Positions 48,613 to 62,447 of a stretch of DNA of 64,000 bases are shown here, one piece after another; the stretch's first letter is position 1; each line of letters starts with the position of its first letter. A program made the translations under genes and the position numbers. Under the pieces are notes generated by a model. It did no database searches. It had not been told where the DNA came from and worked only from the letters and a program-made list of their open reading frames with translations. This stretch comes from Mycolicibacterium tusciae (GTDB taxonomy: Bacteria; Actinomycetota; Actinomycetes; Mycobacteriales; Mycobacteriaceae). The stretch is from NCBI RefSeq assembly GCF_002086795.1, contig NZ_MVIM01000013.1:102180-166179 (forward strand), given 5' to 3'.

Positions 48613-49698
48613 ATGAAGTTCGTTGGCAAAATCCGTGGCGCGTGGGTGCGCCGGCTCGCGGCTGTGGCGATGGCCGCAGCAGTGTTGCCCGCCCTCGTCA
48701 GCGCCGTCGGAGGCTCGGCGACTGCGGGCGCTTTCTCTCGTCCGGGTCTGCCGGTCGAGTACCTCATGGTTCCGTCCGCAGGGATGGGCCGTGACATCAA
48801 AGTTCAGTTCCAAAACGGTGGGCCGAACGCGCCTGGCGTCTACTTGCTAGACGGCCTTCGCGCCCGCGACGACTTCAACGGCTGGGACATCGAGACTGCC
48901 GCCTTCGAGTGGTACGTCGATTCCGGCCTCGCGGTGATCATGCCGGTCGGCGGACAGTCCAGCTTCTACAGCGACTGGTACAGCCCGGCCTGCGGTAAGG
49001 CGGGCTGCTCCACCTACAAGTGGGAGACGTTCCTCACGCAGGAGCTGCCTTCCTACCTGGCCGCGAACAAGGGTGTGAACCCGAACCGCAATGCGGCAGT
49101 CGGTCTGTCGATGGCCGGTTCGGCCGCGATGACGCTGGCGATCTACTACCCGCAGCAGTTCCAGTACGCGGCTTCGCTTTCTGGCTTCCTGAACCTTTCC
49201 GAAGGTTGGTGGCCGATGCTGGTCAACATGTCGATGGGCGACGCGGGCGGTTACGACGCCGACGACATGTGGGGCAAGACCGAAGATCCGGGCAATGCCT
49301 GGGAGCGCAACGACCCGATGGTCAACATCGGTCAGCTGGTCGCCAACGGCACCCGCATCTGGGTGTTCTGCGGTAACGGCAAGCCCGCCGATATCAATGG
49401 CACCGGCATGCCGGCCGGCGACAACTTCAACGCGGAGTTCCTCGAGAAGTTCACCCTGCGGACGAACAAGACGTTCCAGGAGAACTACATCGCCGCGGGC
49501 GGTAAGAACGGCGTGTTCAACTTCCCGGAGTCCGGTACTCACAGCTGGGAGTACTGGGGTCAGCAGCTCAACCAGATGAAGCCGGACATCCAGCGCGTGC
49601 TGGGCGCCGTGCCGCAGCCGAGCACTCCCGTCGGTGGCGCTGCCCCGGCCGAGGGCGCGACTGAGGCTCAGCCGGCGTCGGCTGTATCCGGCGGTTAA
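48613..49698 (+). CDS. fbpA: Antigen 85A mycolyltransferase
   Basis: A 361-residue exported esterase-fold enzyme that makes trehalose dimycolate and attaches mycolate to arabinogalactan. After the signal peptide the mature protein starts AFSRPGLPVEYLMVPSAGMG. PACGKAGCSTYKWETF keeps the disulfide Cys pair; the nucleophile Ser is in AVGLSMAGSAAMT, the Glu in NAEFLEKFTLRTN and the His in SGTHSWEYWG. The 30-residue C-terminus is Ala/Pro/Glu-rich. Homologue of Rv3804c. It is the second of three consecutive antigen 85-family genes, each with its own leader. Confidence 0.95.
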   Translation: MKFVGKIRGAWVRRLAAVAMAAAVLPALVSAVGGSATAGAFSRPGLPVEYLMVPSAGMGRDIKVQFQNGGPNAPGVYLLDGLRARDDFNGWDIETAAFEWYVDSGLAVIMPVGGQSSFYSDWYSPACGKAGCSTYKWETFLTQELPSYLAANKGVNPNRNAAVGLSMAGSAAMTLAIYYPQQFQYAASLSGFLNLSEGWWPMLVNMSMGDAGGYDADDMWGKTEDPGNAWERNDPMVNIGQLVANGTRIWVFCGNGKPADINGTGMPAGDNFNAEFLEKFTLRTNKTFQENYIAAGGKNGVFNFPESGTHSWEYWGQQLNQMKPDIQRVLGAVPQPSTPVGGAAPAEGATEAQPASAVSGG

Positions 49699-49831
49699 TT
49701 GACCGCTTCGTCGGAAACGACATGACTGGCGGCGGCGATCCTTCGGGGTCGCCGCCGTCGGCCATTTCCGGGGCGCCTCGTCGTGCAGGTGTGATTGACT
49801 GCTCGCGCGGGGACTGCGAGACGAACGTGGA

Positions 49832-50728
49832 ATGGGGCTGTTGATGCATGTCGTGATCCGGACGTTGTTGACCGTGGTGCTGGCTGCCGGCCTCTGGGGT
49901 GCCGGCACGACAATGGCACCGTCTGCCAAGGCCGACGTCGAAATGCTGATGGTCCCGTCGGCGGCAATGGGCCGCGACATCCCCGTCGCATTCTCCGGCG
50001 GCGGGCCGCACGCCGTCGTCCTGCTCGACGCCTTCAACGCGGCCCCCGACGTCAGCAACTGGGTGACGGCGGGTAATGCGATGGCCACCCTCGGCGGGCA
50101 GGGCATCTCGGTCGCCGCACCCGCCAGCGGCGCCTGGAGCATGTACACCAACTGGGAGCAGGACGGCAGCAAGCAGTGGGAGACGTTCCTGGCGACCGAG
50201 CTGCCGAACTGGCTGGCCGCCAACAAGGGCCTCGCGCCCGGCGGGCACGGAATCGTCGGGGCGTCCCAGGGTGGCTACGGGGCGATGGCGATGGCGACCT
50301 TCCACCCGGACCGGTACCGCTTCGCGGGATCGCTGTCCGGTTTCCTGGCTCCTGAGCGCACCGGCGTCGACGGCGCCATCACCGCCGGCCTGCAGCAGTT
50401 CGGCGGTGTCGACATCCGCAATATGTGGGGCTTGCCACAGCTGGGCCGGTGGAAATGGCATTCACCGAACGTCCACGTGCAGCTGCTTTCGGACAACAAC
50501 ACCCGGCTGTGGGTGTACAGCCCCACGACCGGTGGCTGCGATGTGCCTGCGATGATCGGCTACTGCGACATCGCCGCGGGCACGAACAAGGAGTTCTACC
50601 AGCACTATCGCTCGGTCGGCGGTAAGAACGGCCACTTCGACTTCCCGGCCAGCGGCGGCAATGACTGGGGTGCCTGGAGCGGTCAGCTCGCCGCGATGTC
50701 CGGCGACCTGGTGGCCACCATCAGGTAG
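49832..50728 (+). CDS. fbpD: MPT51/FbpD, antigen 85-like protein retaining the elbow Ser
   Basis: A 298-residue exported protein of the MPT51/MPB51 group (Rv3803c). Signal peptide LLTVVLAAGLWGAGTTMAP. It has the fold of antigen 85 (VEMLMVPSAAMGRDIPVAFS, GSKQWETFLATELPNWLAANK, RNMWGLPQLGRWKW). M. tuberculosis MPT51 has Ala at the nucleophile elbow (VGAAQGGYG); here it is Ser (VGASQGGYG). The Glu and His of the triad are still missing (the His position reads ASGGNDWGAW), so esterase activity is doubtful. The family binds fibronectin and perhaps carbohydrate. ATG at 49832; 49844 is an alternative. Confidence 0.92.
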   Translation: MGLLMHVVIRTLLTVVLAAGLWGAGTTMAPSAKADVEMLMVPSAAMGRDIPVAFSGGGPHAVVLLDAFNAAPDVSNWVTAGNAMATLGGQGISVAAPASGAWSMYTNWEQDGSKQWETFLATELPNWLAANKGLAPGGHGIVGASQGGYGAMAMATFHPDRYRFAGSLSGFLAPERTGVDGAITAGLQQFGGVDIRNMWGLPQLGRWKWHSPNVHVQLLSDNNTRLWVYSPTTGGCDVPAMIGYCDIAAGTNKEFYQHYRSVGGKNGHFDFPASGGNDWGAWSGQLAAMSGDLVATIR

Positions 50729-50798
50729 CGCGTATCCGGTAGGCAGCAACCGAGCGCGGCACGCCCTGCGCTCTCAGTTTCTTCTGTGTTTCAGCCGG

Positions 50799-50804
50799 TA
50801 CCTT
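50799..50804 (+). promoter_or_regulatory. -10 element of leaderless DUF732-type lipoprotein gene
   Basis: TACCTT ends 6 nt before the GTG at 50811. Confidence 0.5.
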
Positions 50805-50810
50805 GGAAAC

Positions 50811-51302
50811 GTGCAGCTTTCGGTACGGCGACGGGTCGCTTCGACCGGATGGTTGGCAACTTCAGCAACAACACTGCTGGTGGCGTCGGTCCCCGCGTTG
50901 ATGACCGGGTGTTCGGGCAACGACGTGATGGCCACCATCGGAATGCCGACCTCCGAAACGGAAACCGCGCACGGTGACGCCGGCGCGGCGCCTCCGGGAC
51001 CGCTGCAGGCGGGCGGTCAGTCCAACGCTGTGGTCGTGACGGCGAAGCAACGCGAGTATCTCGATGCGCTCAACGACGCCGGCGTGAAGCCGTCGAGCAA
51101 TCTGGCCGCCCTGTCGATCGGGTCCTATGTCTGTCAGGCCAGGGCCGCAAAACAGAACGACCACGCGGTGTGGGACTTCGTGCGGCCGGTGGTGCGCGGC
51201 GACGTCGACGGCGACGGACTATCGTCGGCTGCGCCGTCGGCGGCCGACATCGACACCGCGACCGCCGAGTACATTCGCATCGCGACCGAGCGACTCTGCT
51301 AG
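50811..51302 (+). CDS. DUF732-type lipoprotein
   Basis: A 163-residue exported lipoprotein from a GTG at 50811, decided by a leaderless -10. The lipobox is ALMTGCSGND (Cys 34 or so) after a signal peptide WLATSATTLLVASVPALM. After a spacer of 40 residues the C-terminal half is a DUF732 domain (QREYLDALNDAGVKPSSNLA, LSIGSYVCQARAAKQ, YIRIATERLC), a helical domain with two Cys that probably form a disulfide. The function of DUF732 proteins is unknown. It is 54 bp upstream of the cutinase-like gene on the same strand and is likely in an operon with it. Confidence 0.82.
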   Translation: MQLSVRRRVASTGWLATSATTLLVASVPALMTGCSGNDVMATIGMPTSETETAHGDAGAAPPGPLQAGGQSNAVVVTAKQREYLDALNDAGVKPSSNLAALSIGSYVCQARAAKQNDHAVWDFVRPVVRGDVDGDGLSSAAPSAADIDTATAEYIRIATERLC

Positions 51303-51356
51303 TAGTCGCCTACGGCGCGCACCAATCCATAGCACGCGAGGAGTGACAGGGAACCC

Positions 51357-52367
51357 ATGTCCAAGACCACTCGGCGGAAACGTCACCGCATTCTGGGGCT
51401 CGTCGCGGCGGTGGCGGTCTCGCTCGTGGTGGTACTGGTCGTGGTGCTGGTGTGGGTGTGGCAGCGATCGCCGGAGTCCACGGTCCCCGGCGCACAGCCG
51501 CCCACATCGGTTCCCGGTGGCATTCCGCCGACGGGCAGGAAGCCGCGGCCCGAATTCCAGGACGCCAGCTGCCCCGACGTGCAGATGATCTCGGTGCCCG
51601 GTACCTGGGAGTCGTCGCCTCAGCTCGACCCGTTCAACCCGACGCAGTTCCCCATCGCGCTGCTCCTCAACGTCACCAACCCGCTGCGTCAGCAGTTCGA
51701 CGCGGGCCGGCTGGAGATCTACACGGTTCCCTACACCGCGCAGTTCCACAATCCCTTCGCCGCGGACAACCAGATGTCCTACGACCAGAGCCGCGCCGAG
51801 GGCTTCGACGCCGCGGTGCGGGCCATGACGGATATGAACAACCGCTGCCCGTTGACCAGTTACGTGCTGGTCGGCTTTTCGCAGGGTGCGGTGATCGCCG
51901 GTGACATCGCCAGCGATGTCGGCAACGGCCGCGGCCCGGTCGACGAGGATCTGGTGCTCGGGGTGGCGCTGATCGCCGACGGTCGTCGTCAGCCCGGCGT
52001 CGGTCAGGACGTCGGCCCCAACGCGCCGGGCCAGGGTGCGGAGATCACCCTGGACGAGGTCCCGATGCTGGGTGGGCTGGGTCTGGACATGACCGGTCCC
52101 CGTTCCGGTGGTTTCGGGATGCTCAACAACCGCGTCTATGAGATATGTGCCGCGGGCGACCTGATCTGTTCGGCGCCGGAGTCGGCCTTCAACATCACCC
52201 AGTTGCCGCGGACGCTCGAGGTGCTCAGCGGCGGCGCCGGCCAGCCGATCCACGCGATGTACAACACGCCGCAATTCTGGAATCTCGATGGTGCCTCTGC
52301 CCCGCAGTGGACACTGGGTTGGGCACAGAGTGTGATCGATAACGCCCCGCGCCCGAAACATGGCTGA
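51357..52367 (+). CDS. culp6: Cutinase-like lipase/esterase Culp6 (Rv3802c homologue)
   Basis: A 336-residue membrane-anchored cutinase fold. An N-terminal helix (LGLVAAVAVSLVVVLVVVLV) and a Pro-rich linker precede the domain starting at ASCPDVQMISVPGTWESSPQ. The catalytic Ser is in YVLVGFSQGAVIAG, the Asp in ICAAGDLICSAPE and the His in GQPIHAMYNTPQ; paired Cys match cutinase disulfides. Rv3802c is an essential phospholipase A/thioesterase active in the envelope and sits beside the mycolate condensation genes. It precedes fadD32 by 174 bp, which includes a separate promoter region. Confidence 0.9.
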   Translation: MSKTTRRKRHRILGLVAAVAVSLVVVLVVVLVWVWQRSPESTVPGAQPPTSVPGGIPPTGRKPRPEFQDASCPDVQMISVPGTWESSPQLDPFNPTQFPIALLLNVTNPLRQQFDAGRLEIYTVPYTAQFHNPFAADNQMSYDQSRAEGFDAAVRAMTDMNNRCPLTSYVLVGFSQGAVIAGDIASDVGNGRGPVDEDLVLGVALIADGRRQPGVGQDVGPNAPGQGAEITLDEVPMLGGLGLDMTGPRSGGFGMLNNRVYEICAAGDLICSAPESAFNITQLPRTLEVLSGGAGQPIHAMYNTPQFWNLDGASAPQWTLGWAQSVIDNAPRPKHG

Positions 52368-52541
52368 CCTGTAACCGCGGAGATTTGGACTGCGTCCACC
52401 GGTCGCCTAACATTAAGAGAAAACTAAGAGCGGTGAGGGACGCGAAGCCGAAACGCGCAGGGTAGGGACCCACGCGGCGGCGCGCCCGTCCATATTGAGT
52501 GCTAGCGGCTTCAAAAACGAGGCTTCGACAGGAGAGTGAGA
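52368..52541 (+). promoter_or_regulatory. Promoter region of the fadD32-pks13-accD4 operon
   Basis: No gene fits here. The segment has an AT-rich patch with two near-repeats, TTAAGAG and CTAAGAG, around 52410-52435, against a GC-rich background. A GGAGA ribosome site lies seven bases before the fadD32 ATG. The patch probably holds promoter or activator sites. Confidence 0.45.
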
Positions 52542-54431
52542 ATGGGGTTCCACAACCCGTTCCTGAAAGACGGACTGATCAAGTTCCCCGACAACGGCAG
52601 CGTGGTCAAGCACGTCGAAAAGTGGGCCAAGGTCCGTGGCGACAAGGTCGCCTACCGGTTCCTCGACTTCTCCGTCGAACGCGACGGTGTTGCGCGCGAG
52701 CTGAACTGGGCGGATTTCGGCGCGCGTAACCGCGCGATCGCCGCCCGTTTGCAGCAGGTCACCCAGCCGGGCGACCGCGTGGCGATCCTGTGCCCGCAGA
52801 ACCTCGAGTACGTCGTCGCGATGTACGGCACGCTGTACTCGGGCCGCATCGCGGTGCCGCTGTTCGACCCCAACGAGCCCGGTCACGTCGGGCGACTGCA
52901 CGCCGTCCTGGACGACTGCCACCCGTCGGCCATCCTCACCACCACCGAGGCCGCGGAGGGTGTGCGCAAGTTCTTCCGCACCAGGCCCGCCAAGGATCGC
53001 CCGCGCGTCATCGCCGTCGACGCAGTGCCGGACGAGGTCGGCGGCACCTGGGAGCAGGTGCCCGTCACCGCCGACACGATCGCCTACCTGCAGTACACGT
53101 CCGGGTCGACCCGCATTCCGACCGGCGTGCAGATCACCCATCTCAACCTGGCCACCAACATCGTCCAAATCATCGAGGCACTCGACGGCGAGGAAGGTGA
53201 CCGTGGCCTGTCGTGGCTGCCGTTCTTCCACGACATGGGGCTGATCACCGCCATGCTGGCGCCGATGCTCGGGCACTACATCACGTTCATGACCCCCGCG
53301 GCGTTCGTCCGCAGGCCCGGCCGTTGGATCCGGGAAATGTCGCGCAAGCCCGAGGACACCGGTGGGGTGATCTCGGTGGCTCCGAACTTCGCGTTCGATC
53401 ACGCCGCCGCGCGCGGGGTGCCCAAGGACGATGAGCCACCGCTGGACCTTTCGGTCGTAAAATGCATCCTCAACGGCAGCGAGCCGATCTCGGCCGCGAC
53501 CGTGCAGAGGTTCAACGACGCGTTCGCGCCATACGGATTCAAGCCGCAGGCCATCAAGCCGTCGTACGGACTGGCCGAAGCGACGTTGTTCGTCTCGACC
53601 ACGCCGCTGGGCGACCATCCCCGGATCGTCTCCGTCGACCGCGCCGCGCTGAACACCGGCACCTTCATCGAGGTCGATCCCGATTCGCCGAGCGCCGTGG
53701 CGCAGGCGGGTGCGGGCAAGGTGGGCATCGCGGAGTGGGCCGTGATCGTCGACGCCGAATCCGCCACCGAACTCCCCGACGGACAGATCGGTGAGGTCTG
53801 GATCAGCGGGCAGAACATGGGCACCGGCTACTGGGGCAAGGAAGAAGAGACCCGCCAGACCTTTCAGAACATCCTCAAGTCGCGGACCAGCCCGTCGCAC
53901 GCCGAGGGCGCGACAGACGACGCGACGTGGGTGCGCACGGGTGATCTCGGCGCGTTCCATGACGGCGAGCTGTTCATCACCGGCCGGGTGAAGGATCTGG
54001 TGATCATCGACGGCCGCAACCACTATCCGCAGGACCTCGAGTACTCCGCGCAGGAGGCGACCAAGGCGCTGCGGGTCGGGTACGTGGCGGCGTTCTCGGT
54101 GCCGGCCAACCAGCTGCCCGATGAGGTGTTCGAGAACGCCCATGCCGGCCTCAAGCGCAATCCCGACGATTCGTCAGAGCAGTTGGTGATCGTCGGCGAG
54201 CGCGCGCCCGGCGCGCACAAGCTCGACATGGGGCCGATCGCCGACGACATCCGTACCGCCATCGCGATGCGACACGGTGTCACCGTGCGTGATGTGCTGC
54301 TCACCGCGGCAGGCGCGATTCCGCGAACCTCCAGCGGCAAGATCGGCCGACGGGCCTGCCGCGCCGCGTATCTGGGCGGAAGTCTGCGCGCGGGCAAGAT
54401 CGCCAACGATTTCCCCGACGAAAAAGACTGA
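52542..54431 (+). CDS. fadD32: Fatty acyl-AMP ligase FadD32
   Basis: The ATG at 52542 (MGFHNPFLKDGLIKFPDNGS) has GGAGA about seven bases upstream, giving 629 residues. A six-base-earlier GTG is less likely. FadD32 (Rv3801c, 637 aa) activates the C50-type meromycolic acid to an acyl-AMP and loads it on Pks13. The AMP-binding P-loop reads LQYTSGSTRIPTGVQITH; other adenylation motifs are SYGLAEATLFVST and TGDLGAFHDGELFITGRVKD, with the FAAL-specific insertion after residue 350. Its stop is 17 bp before pks13. Confidence 0.96.
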   Translation: MGFHNPFLKDGLIKFPDNGSVVKHVEKWAKVRGDKVAYRFLDFSVERDGVARELNWADFGARNRAIAARLQQVTQPGDRVAILCPQNLEYVVAMYGTLYSGRIAVPLFDPNEPGHVGRLHAVLDDCHPSAILTTTEAAEGVRKFFRTRPAKDRPRVIAVDAVPDEVGGTWEQVPVTADTIAYLQYTSGSTRIPTGVQITHLNLATNIVQIIEALDGEEGDRGLSWLPFFHDMGLITAMLAPMLGHYITFMTPAAFVRRPGRWIREMSRKPEDTGGVISVAPNFAFDHAAARGVPKDDEPPLDLSVVKCILNGSEPISAATVQRFNDAFAPYGFKPQAIKPSYGLAEATLFVSTTPLGDHPRIVSVDRAALNTGTFIEVDPDSPSAVAQAGAGKVGIAEWAVIVDAESATELPDGQIGEVWISGQNMGTGYWGKEEETRQTFQNILKSRTSPSHAEGATDDATWVRTGDLGAFHDGELFITGRVKDLVIIDGRNHYPQDLEYSAQEATKALRVGYVAAFSVPANQLPDEVFENAHAGLKRNPDDSSEQLVIVGERAPGAHKLDMGPIADDIRTAIAMRHGVTVRDVLLTAAGAIPRTSSGKIGRRACRAAYLGGSLRAGKIANDFPDEKD

Positions 54432-54448
54432 AGACTGATCTCCTGAAC

Positions 54449-59836
<5,388 letters not shown>

Positions 59837-59840
59837 GCGA

Positions 59841-61391
59841 GTGACCACCAAAACCACTGCGGAGCTGCTGGCCGATCTTCACGAGAAGCTGGAGTTGGCG
59901 AAGGAACCCGGTGGAGAGAAGGCCATCGCCAAGCGTGAGCGCAAGGGCATCCCGAGCGCCCGCGCCCGCATCCACTCGCTGGTGGATCCGGGCAGCTTCC
60001 TCGAGATCGGCGCACTGTGCAAGACGCCAGGGGACCCCGACGCGCTGTACGGCGACGGCGTCGTCACCGGCCACGCCACCATCAACGGCAGGCCGGTCGG
60101 TGTGTTCAGCCACGACCAGACGGTGTTCCAGGGTTCGGTCGGCGAGATGTTCGGCCGCAAAGTCGCCAAGCTCATGGAGTGGGTGGCGATGGTCGGATGC
60201 CCGATCATCGGCATCAACGACTCCGCGGGCGCGCGGATCCAGGACGCGGTGACGTCGCTGGCGTGGTACGCCGAGCTCGGCCGCAGGCACGAGATGCTGC
60301 GCGGCCTGGTACCCGAGATCTCGCTGATCTTCGGCGCGTGCGCGGGCGGCGCGGTGTACTCGCCGATCCAAACCGACCTCGTGGTGGCGGTGCGCGATCA
60401 GGGCTACATGTTCATCACCGGTCCCGACGTGATCAAGGACGTCACCGGTGAGGACGTCACGCTCGACGAACTCGGCGGCGCCGACAACCAGGCGCGCTAC
60501 GGCAACATCCACCAGGTGGTGGAGTCGGAGGAGGCGGCGTTCCAGTACGTCCGCGACTATCTGAGCTTCTTGCCCTCCAACACTTTTGACGATCCGCCGA
60601 TCGTCAACCCGGGTATGGAACCCGACCTCACCCCGCACGACTACGAGCTCGATGCGATCGTGCCGGACGCGGACAACCAGGCCTACGACATGATGGAGAT
60701 CCTGCTGCGGATCTTCGACGACGGCGATGTCTTCGAGGTCGGCGCGCAACGCGGACAGGCGATGATCACGGCCTTTGCGCGCGTCGACGGCCGTCCCGTC
60801 GGCGTCATCGCCAACCAGCCCATGTACCTTTCGGGCGCGATCGACACCGAAGCCTCGGACAAGGCGACGGCGTTCATCCGGTTCTGCGACTCGTACAACA
60901 CGCCTTTGGTTTTCGTGGTCGACACCCCCGGTGCGCTTCCCGGCGTGGAGCAGGAGAAGGGCGGCATCATCAAGCGCGGCGGCCGGTTCTTCAACGCGCT
61001 GGTGGAGGCCGACGTGCCGAAGGTAACGGTCGTCGTCCGCAAGGCCTACGGCGGCGGGTACGCGGTGATGGGATCCAAGCAGCTCGCCGCGGACCTCAAC
61101 TTCGCGTGGCCGACCGCGCGCATCGCGGTGATCGGCGCCGAGGGCGCGGCACAGCTGTTGGTCAAGCGCTTCCCGGATCCCACTGCGCCCGAGGTGCGCA
61201 AGATCCGCGCCGACTTCATCGAGGGCTACAACCTCAACTTGGCCACCCCGTGGATCGCTGCCGAACGCGGGTACATCGACGCCGTCATCCAGCCGCACGA
61301 AACCCGGCTGCTGCTGCGTAAGTCGCTGCGCCTGCTGCGGCAGAAGCAGATCACGCGGGTGCAGCGAAAGCACGGCCTGACGCCGATCTAG
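59841..61391 (+). CDS. accD4: Acyl-CoA carboxylase beta subunit AccD4
   Basis: A 516-residue carboxyltransferase from a GTG, which with AccA3 carboxylates the long acyl-CoA that becomes the alpha branch for Pks13. Typical motifs are GASVGINDSAGAR-like (here IIGINDSAGARIQDAVTSL), IFGACAGGAVYSPIQTD and the C-terminal half GDVFEVGAQRGQAMITAFARV, FVVDTPGALPGVEQEKGGII and RKAYGGGYAVMG. These form the biotin and acyl-CoA oxyanion holes. Homologue of Rv3799c. It ends the fadD32-pks13-accD4 operon; the next gene has its own promoter 18 bp later. Confidence 0.96.
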   Translation: MTTKTTAELLADLHEKLELAKEPGGEKAIAKRERKGIPSARARIHSLVDPGSFLEIGALCKTPGDPDALYGDGVVTGHATINGRPVGVFSHDQTVFQGSVGEMFGRKVAKLMEWVAMVGCPIIGINDSAGARIQDAVTSLAWYAELGRRHEMLRGLVPEISLIFGACAGGAVYSPIQTDLVVAVRDQGYMFITGPDVIKDVTGEDVTLDELGGADNQARYGNIHQVVESEEAAFQYVRDYLSFLPSNTFDDPPIVNPGMEPDLTPHDYELDAIVPDADNQAYDMMEILLRIFDDGDVFEVGAQRGQAMITAFARVDGRPVGVIANQPMYLSGAIDTEASDKATAFIRFCDSYNTPLVFVVDTPGALPGVEQEKGGIIKRGGRFFNALVEADVPKVTVVVRKAYGGGYAVMGSKQLAADLNFAWPTARIAVIGAEGAAQLLVKRFPDPTAPEVRKIRADFIEGYNLNLATPWIAAERGYIDAVIQPHETRLLLRKSLRLLRQKQITRVQRKHGLTPI

Positions 61392-61395
61392 CCGC

Positions 61396-61401
61396 GATAA
61401 T
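61396..61401 (+). promoter_or_regulatory. -10 element of leaderless DUF4331 gene
   Basis: GATAAT ends 7 nt before the GTG at 61409. Confidence 0.5.
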
Positions 61402-61408
61402 CTCCCGT

Positions 61409-62419
61409 GTGTCCAACCACTTCACGGGGCTGAGCCTCGGCCCGCCCCTCGGTGATCAGCGCCTGGATCTGTGCGATCTGTACGCGTTCCAGTCGCCTGC
61501 CGACCCGGCGCGCACCGTGCTGATCCTGAACGCGAATCCGAACGCCGACGCACTGCATCCCGAGGCCATCTACCGGCTCGCCGTCGACAACGACGGCGAC
61601 CTGCAGAACGACATCGCCTTCAGCTATGTCTTCTCCGAACCGCGGGATGGACGGCAGACCGTCGACGTCTACCTTGCCCACGGCGACGACGCGAAAGAGC
61701 CAGAAGCCGTCGGCGAGAAGCTCTTCGACGCGGTAGAGGTGTCGTTCGGCAAGACCCCCGACGTACACCAGTCGGGCGGATTCACGTTCTTCGCGGGTGC
61801 GCGCAGCGATGCGTTCTTCTTCGACTTCGACGGTATCAAGAACCTGTTCGACATTTCCGGAACGCGCAACTTCACGTCACCCCACCTCGCGGAACTCGGC
61901 GGGAAATCGCCGTGGACCGGCCAGGATTCCAACACAGAAGCCAACGTGTTCTCCACCGTGCTCGAACTGCCAACCGAATACCTCGGGGCCGATCCCGACA
62001 TCCGTATCTGGGGCCGCTGCAGCCTCCGGGAGAACGGAACGCTCAACCACGTCGACCGGGCCGGCCACCCTTCGGTCAGCAGCTTCTTCAACACCGACGA
62101 CACCAAGCTGGAGTACAACGCCAGCGAACCGGTCCGCGACCGCGAACGCTGGATCGAGCAGTTCATCCACCTGATGGGCCATACCGGCGGCTACTCGCGC
62201 GAGCAGGCCATCGCGGCGATCGACCGGGAGGGCACGCTGCCCGACATGTTGACGTTCAACCCGGCCAAACCCGCAAAGTACCCGAACGGCCGCACATTCA
62301 CCGACGACGTCATCGACTATCGCCTGGCCTTCCTTACCAAGGGTGAGTGCCCGCCCAGCGGGTTGAGCCCGCATACGGACACCCTGTCGGAGTTTCCTTA
62401 CCTCGGCACACCTCACTGA
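61409..62419 (+). CDS. DUF4331-domain protein
   Basis: A 336-residue soluble protein starting at a GTG with a good -10 element. It matches the DUF4331 family: LDLCDLYAFQSPADPARTVLI, NANPNADALHPEAIYRLAVD, DLQNDIAFSYVFSEPRDG, FFAGARSDAFFFDFDGIKNL and FTDDVIDYRLAFLTKG. These proteins occur next to stress or secretion genes in bacteria, and no biochemical role is known. There is no signal peptide. It lies between accD4 and the kinase, on the same strand, with 28 bp before the kinase ATG. Confidence 0.85.
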   Translation: MSNHFTGLSLGPPLGDQRLDLCDLYAFQSPADPARTVLILNANPNADALHPEAIYRLAVDNDGDLQNDIAFSYVFSEPRDGRQTVDVYLAHGDDAKEPEAVGEKLFDAVEVSFGKTPDVHQSGGFTFFAGARSDAFFFDFDGIKNLFDISGTRNFTSPHLAELGGKSPWTGQDSNTEANVFSTVLELPTEYLGADPDIRIWGRCSLRENGTLNHVDRAGHPSVSSFFNTDDTKLEYNASEPVRDRERWIEQFIHLMGHTGGYSREQAIAAIDREGTLPDMLTFNPAKPAKYPNGRTFTDDVIDYRLAFLTKGECPPSGLSPHTDTLSEFPYLGTPH

Positions 62420-62435
62420 CGGTTCCGCCGGGAAC

Positions 62436-62441
62436 TACTAT
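62436..62441 (+). promoter_or_regulatory. -10 element of leaderless kinase gene
   Basis: TACTAT ends 6 nt before the ATG at 62448. Confidence 0.5.
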
Positions 62442-62447
62442 TCGGCC

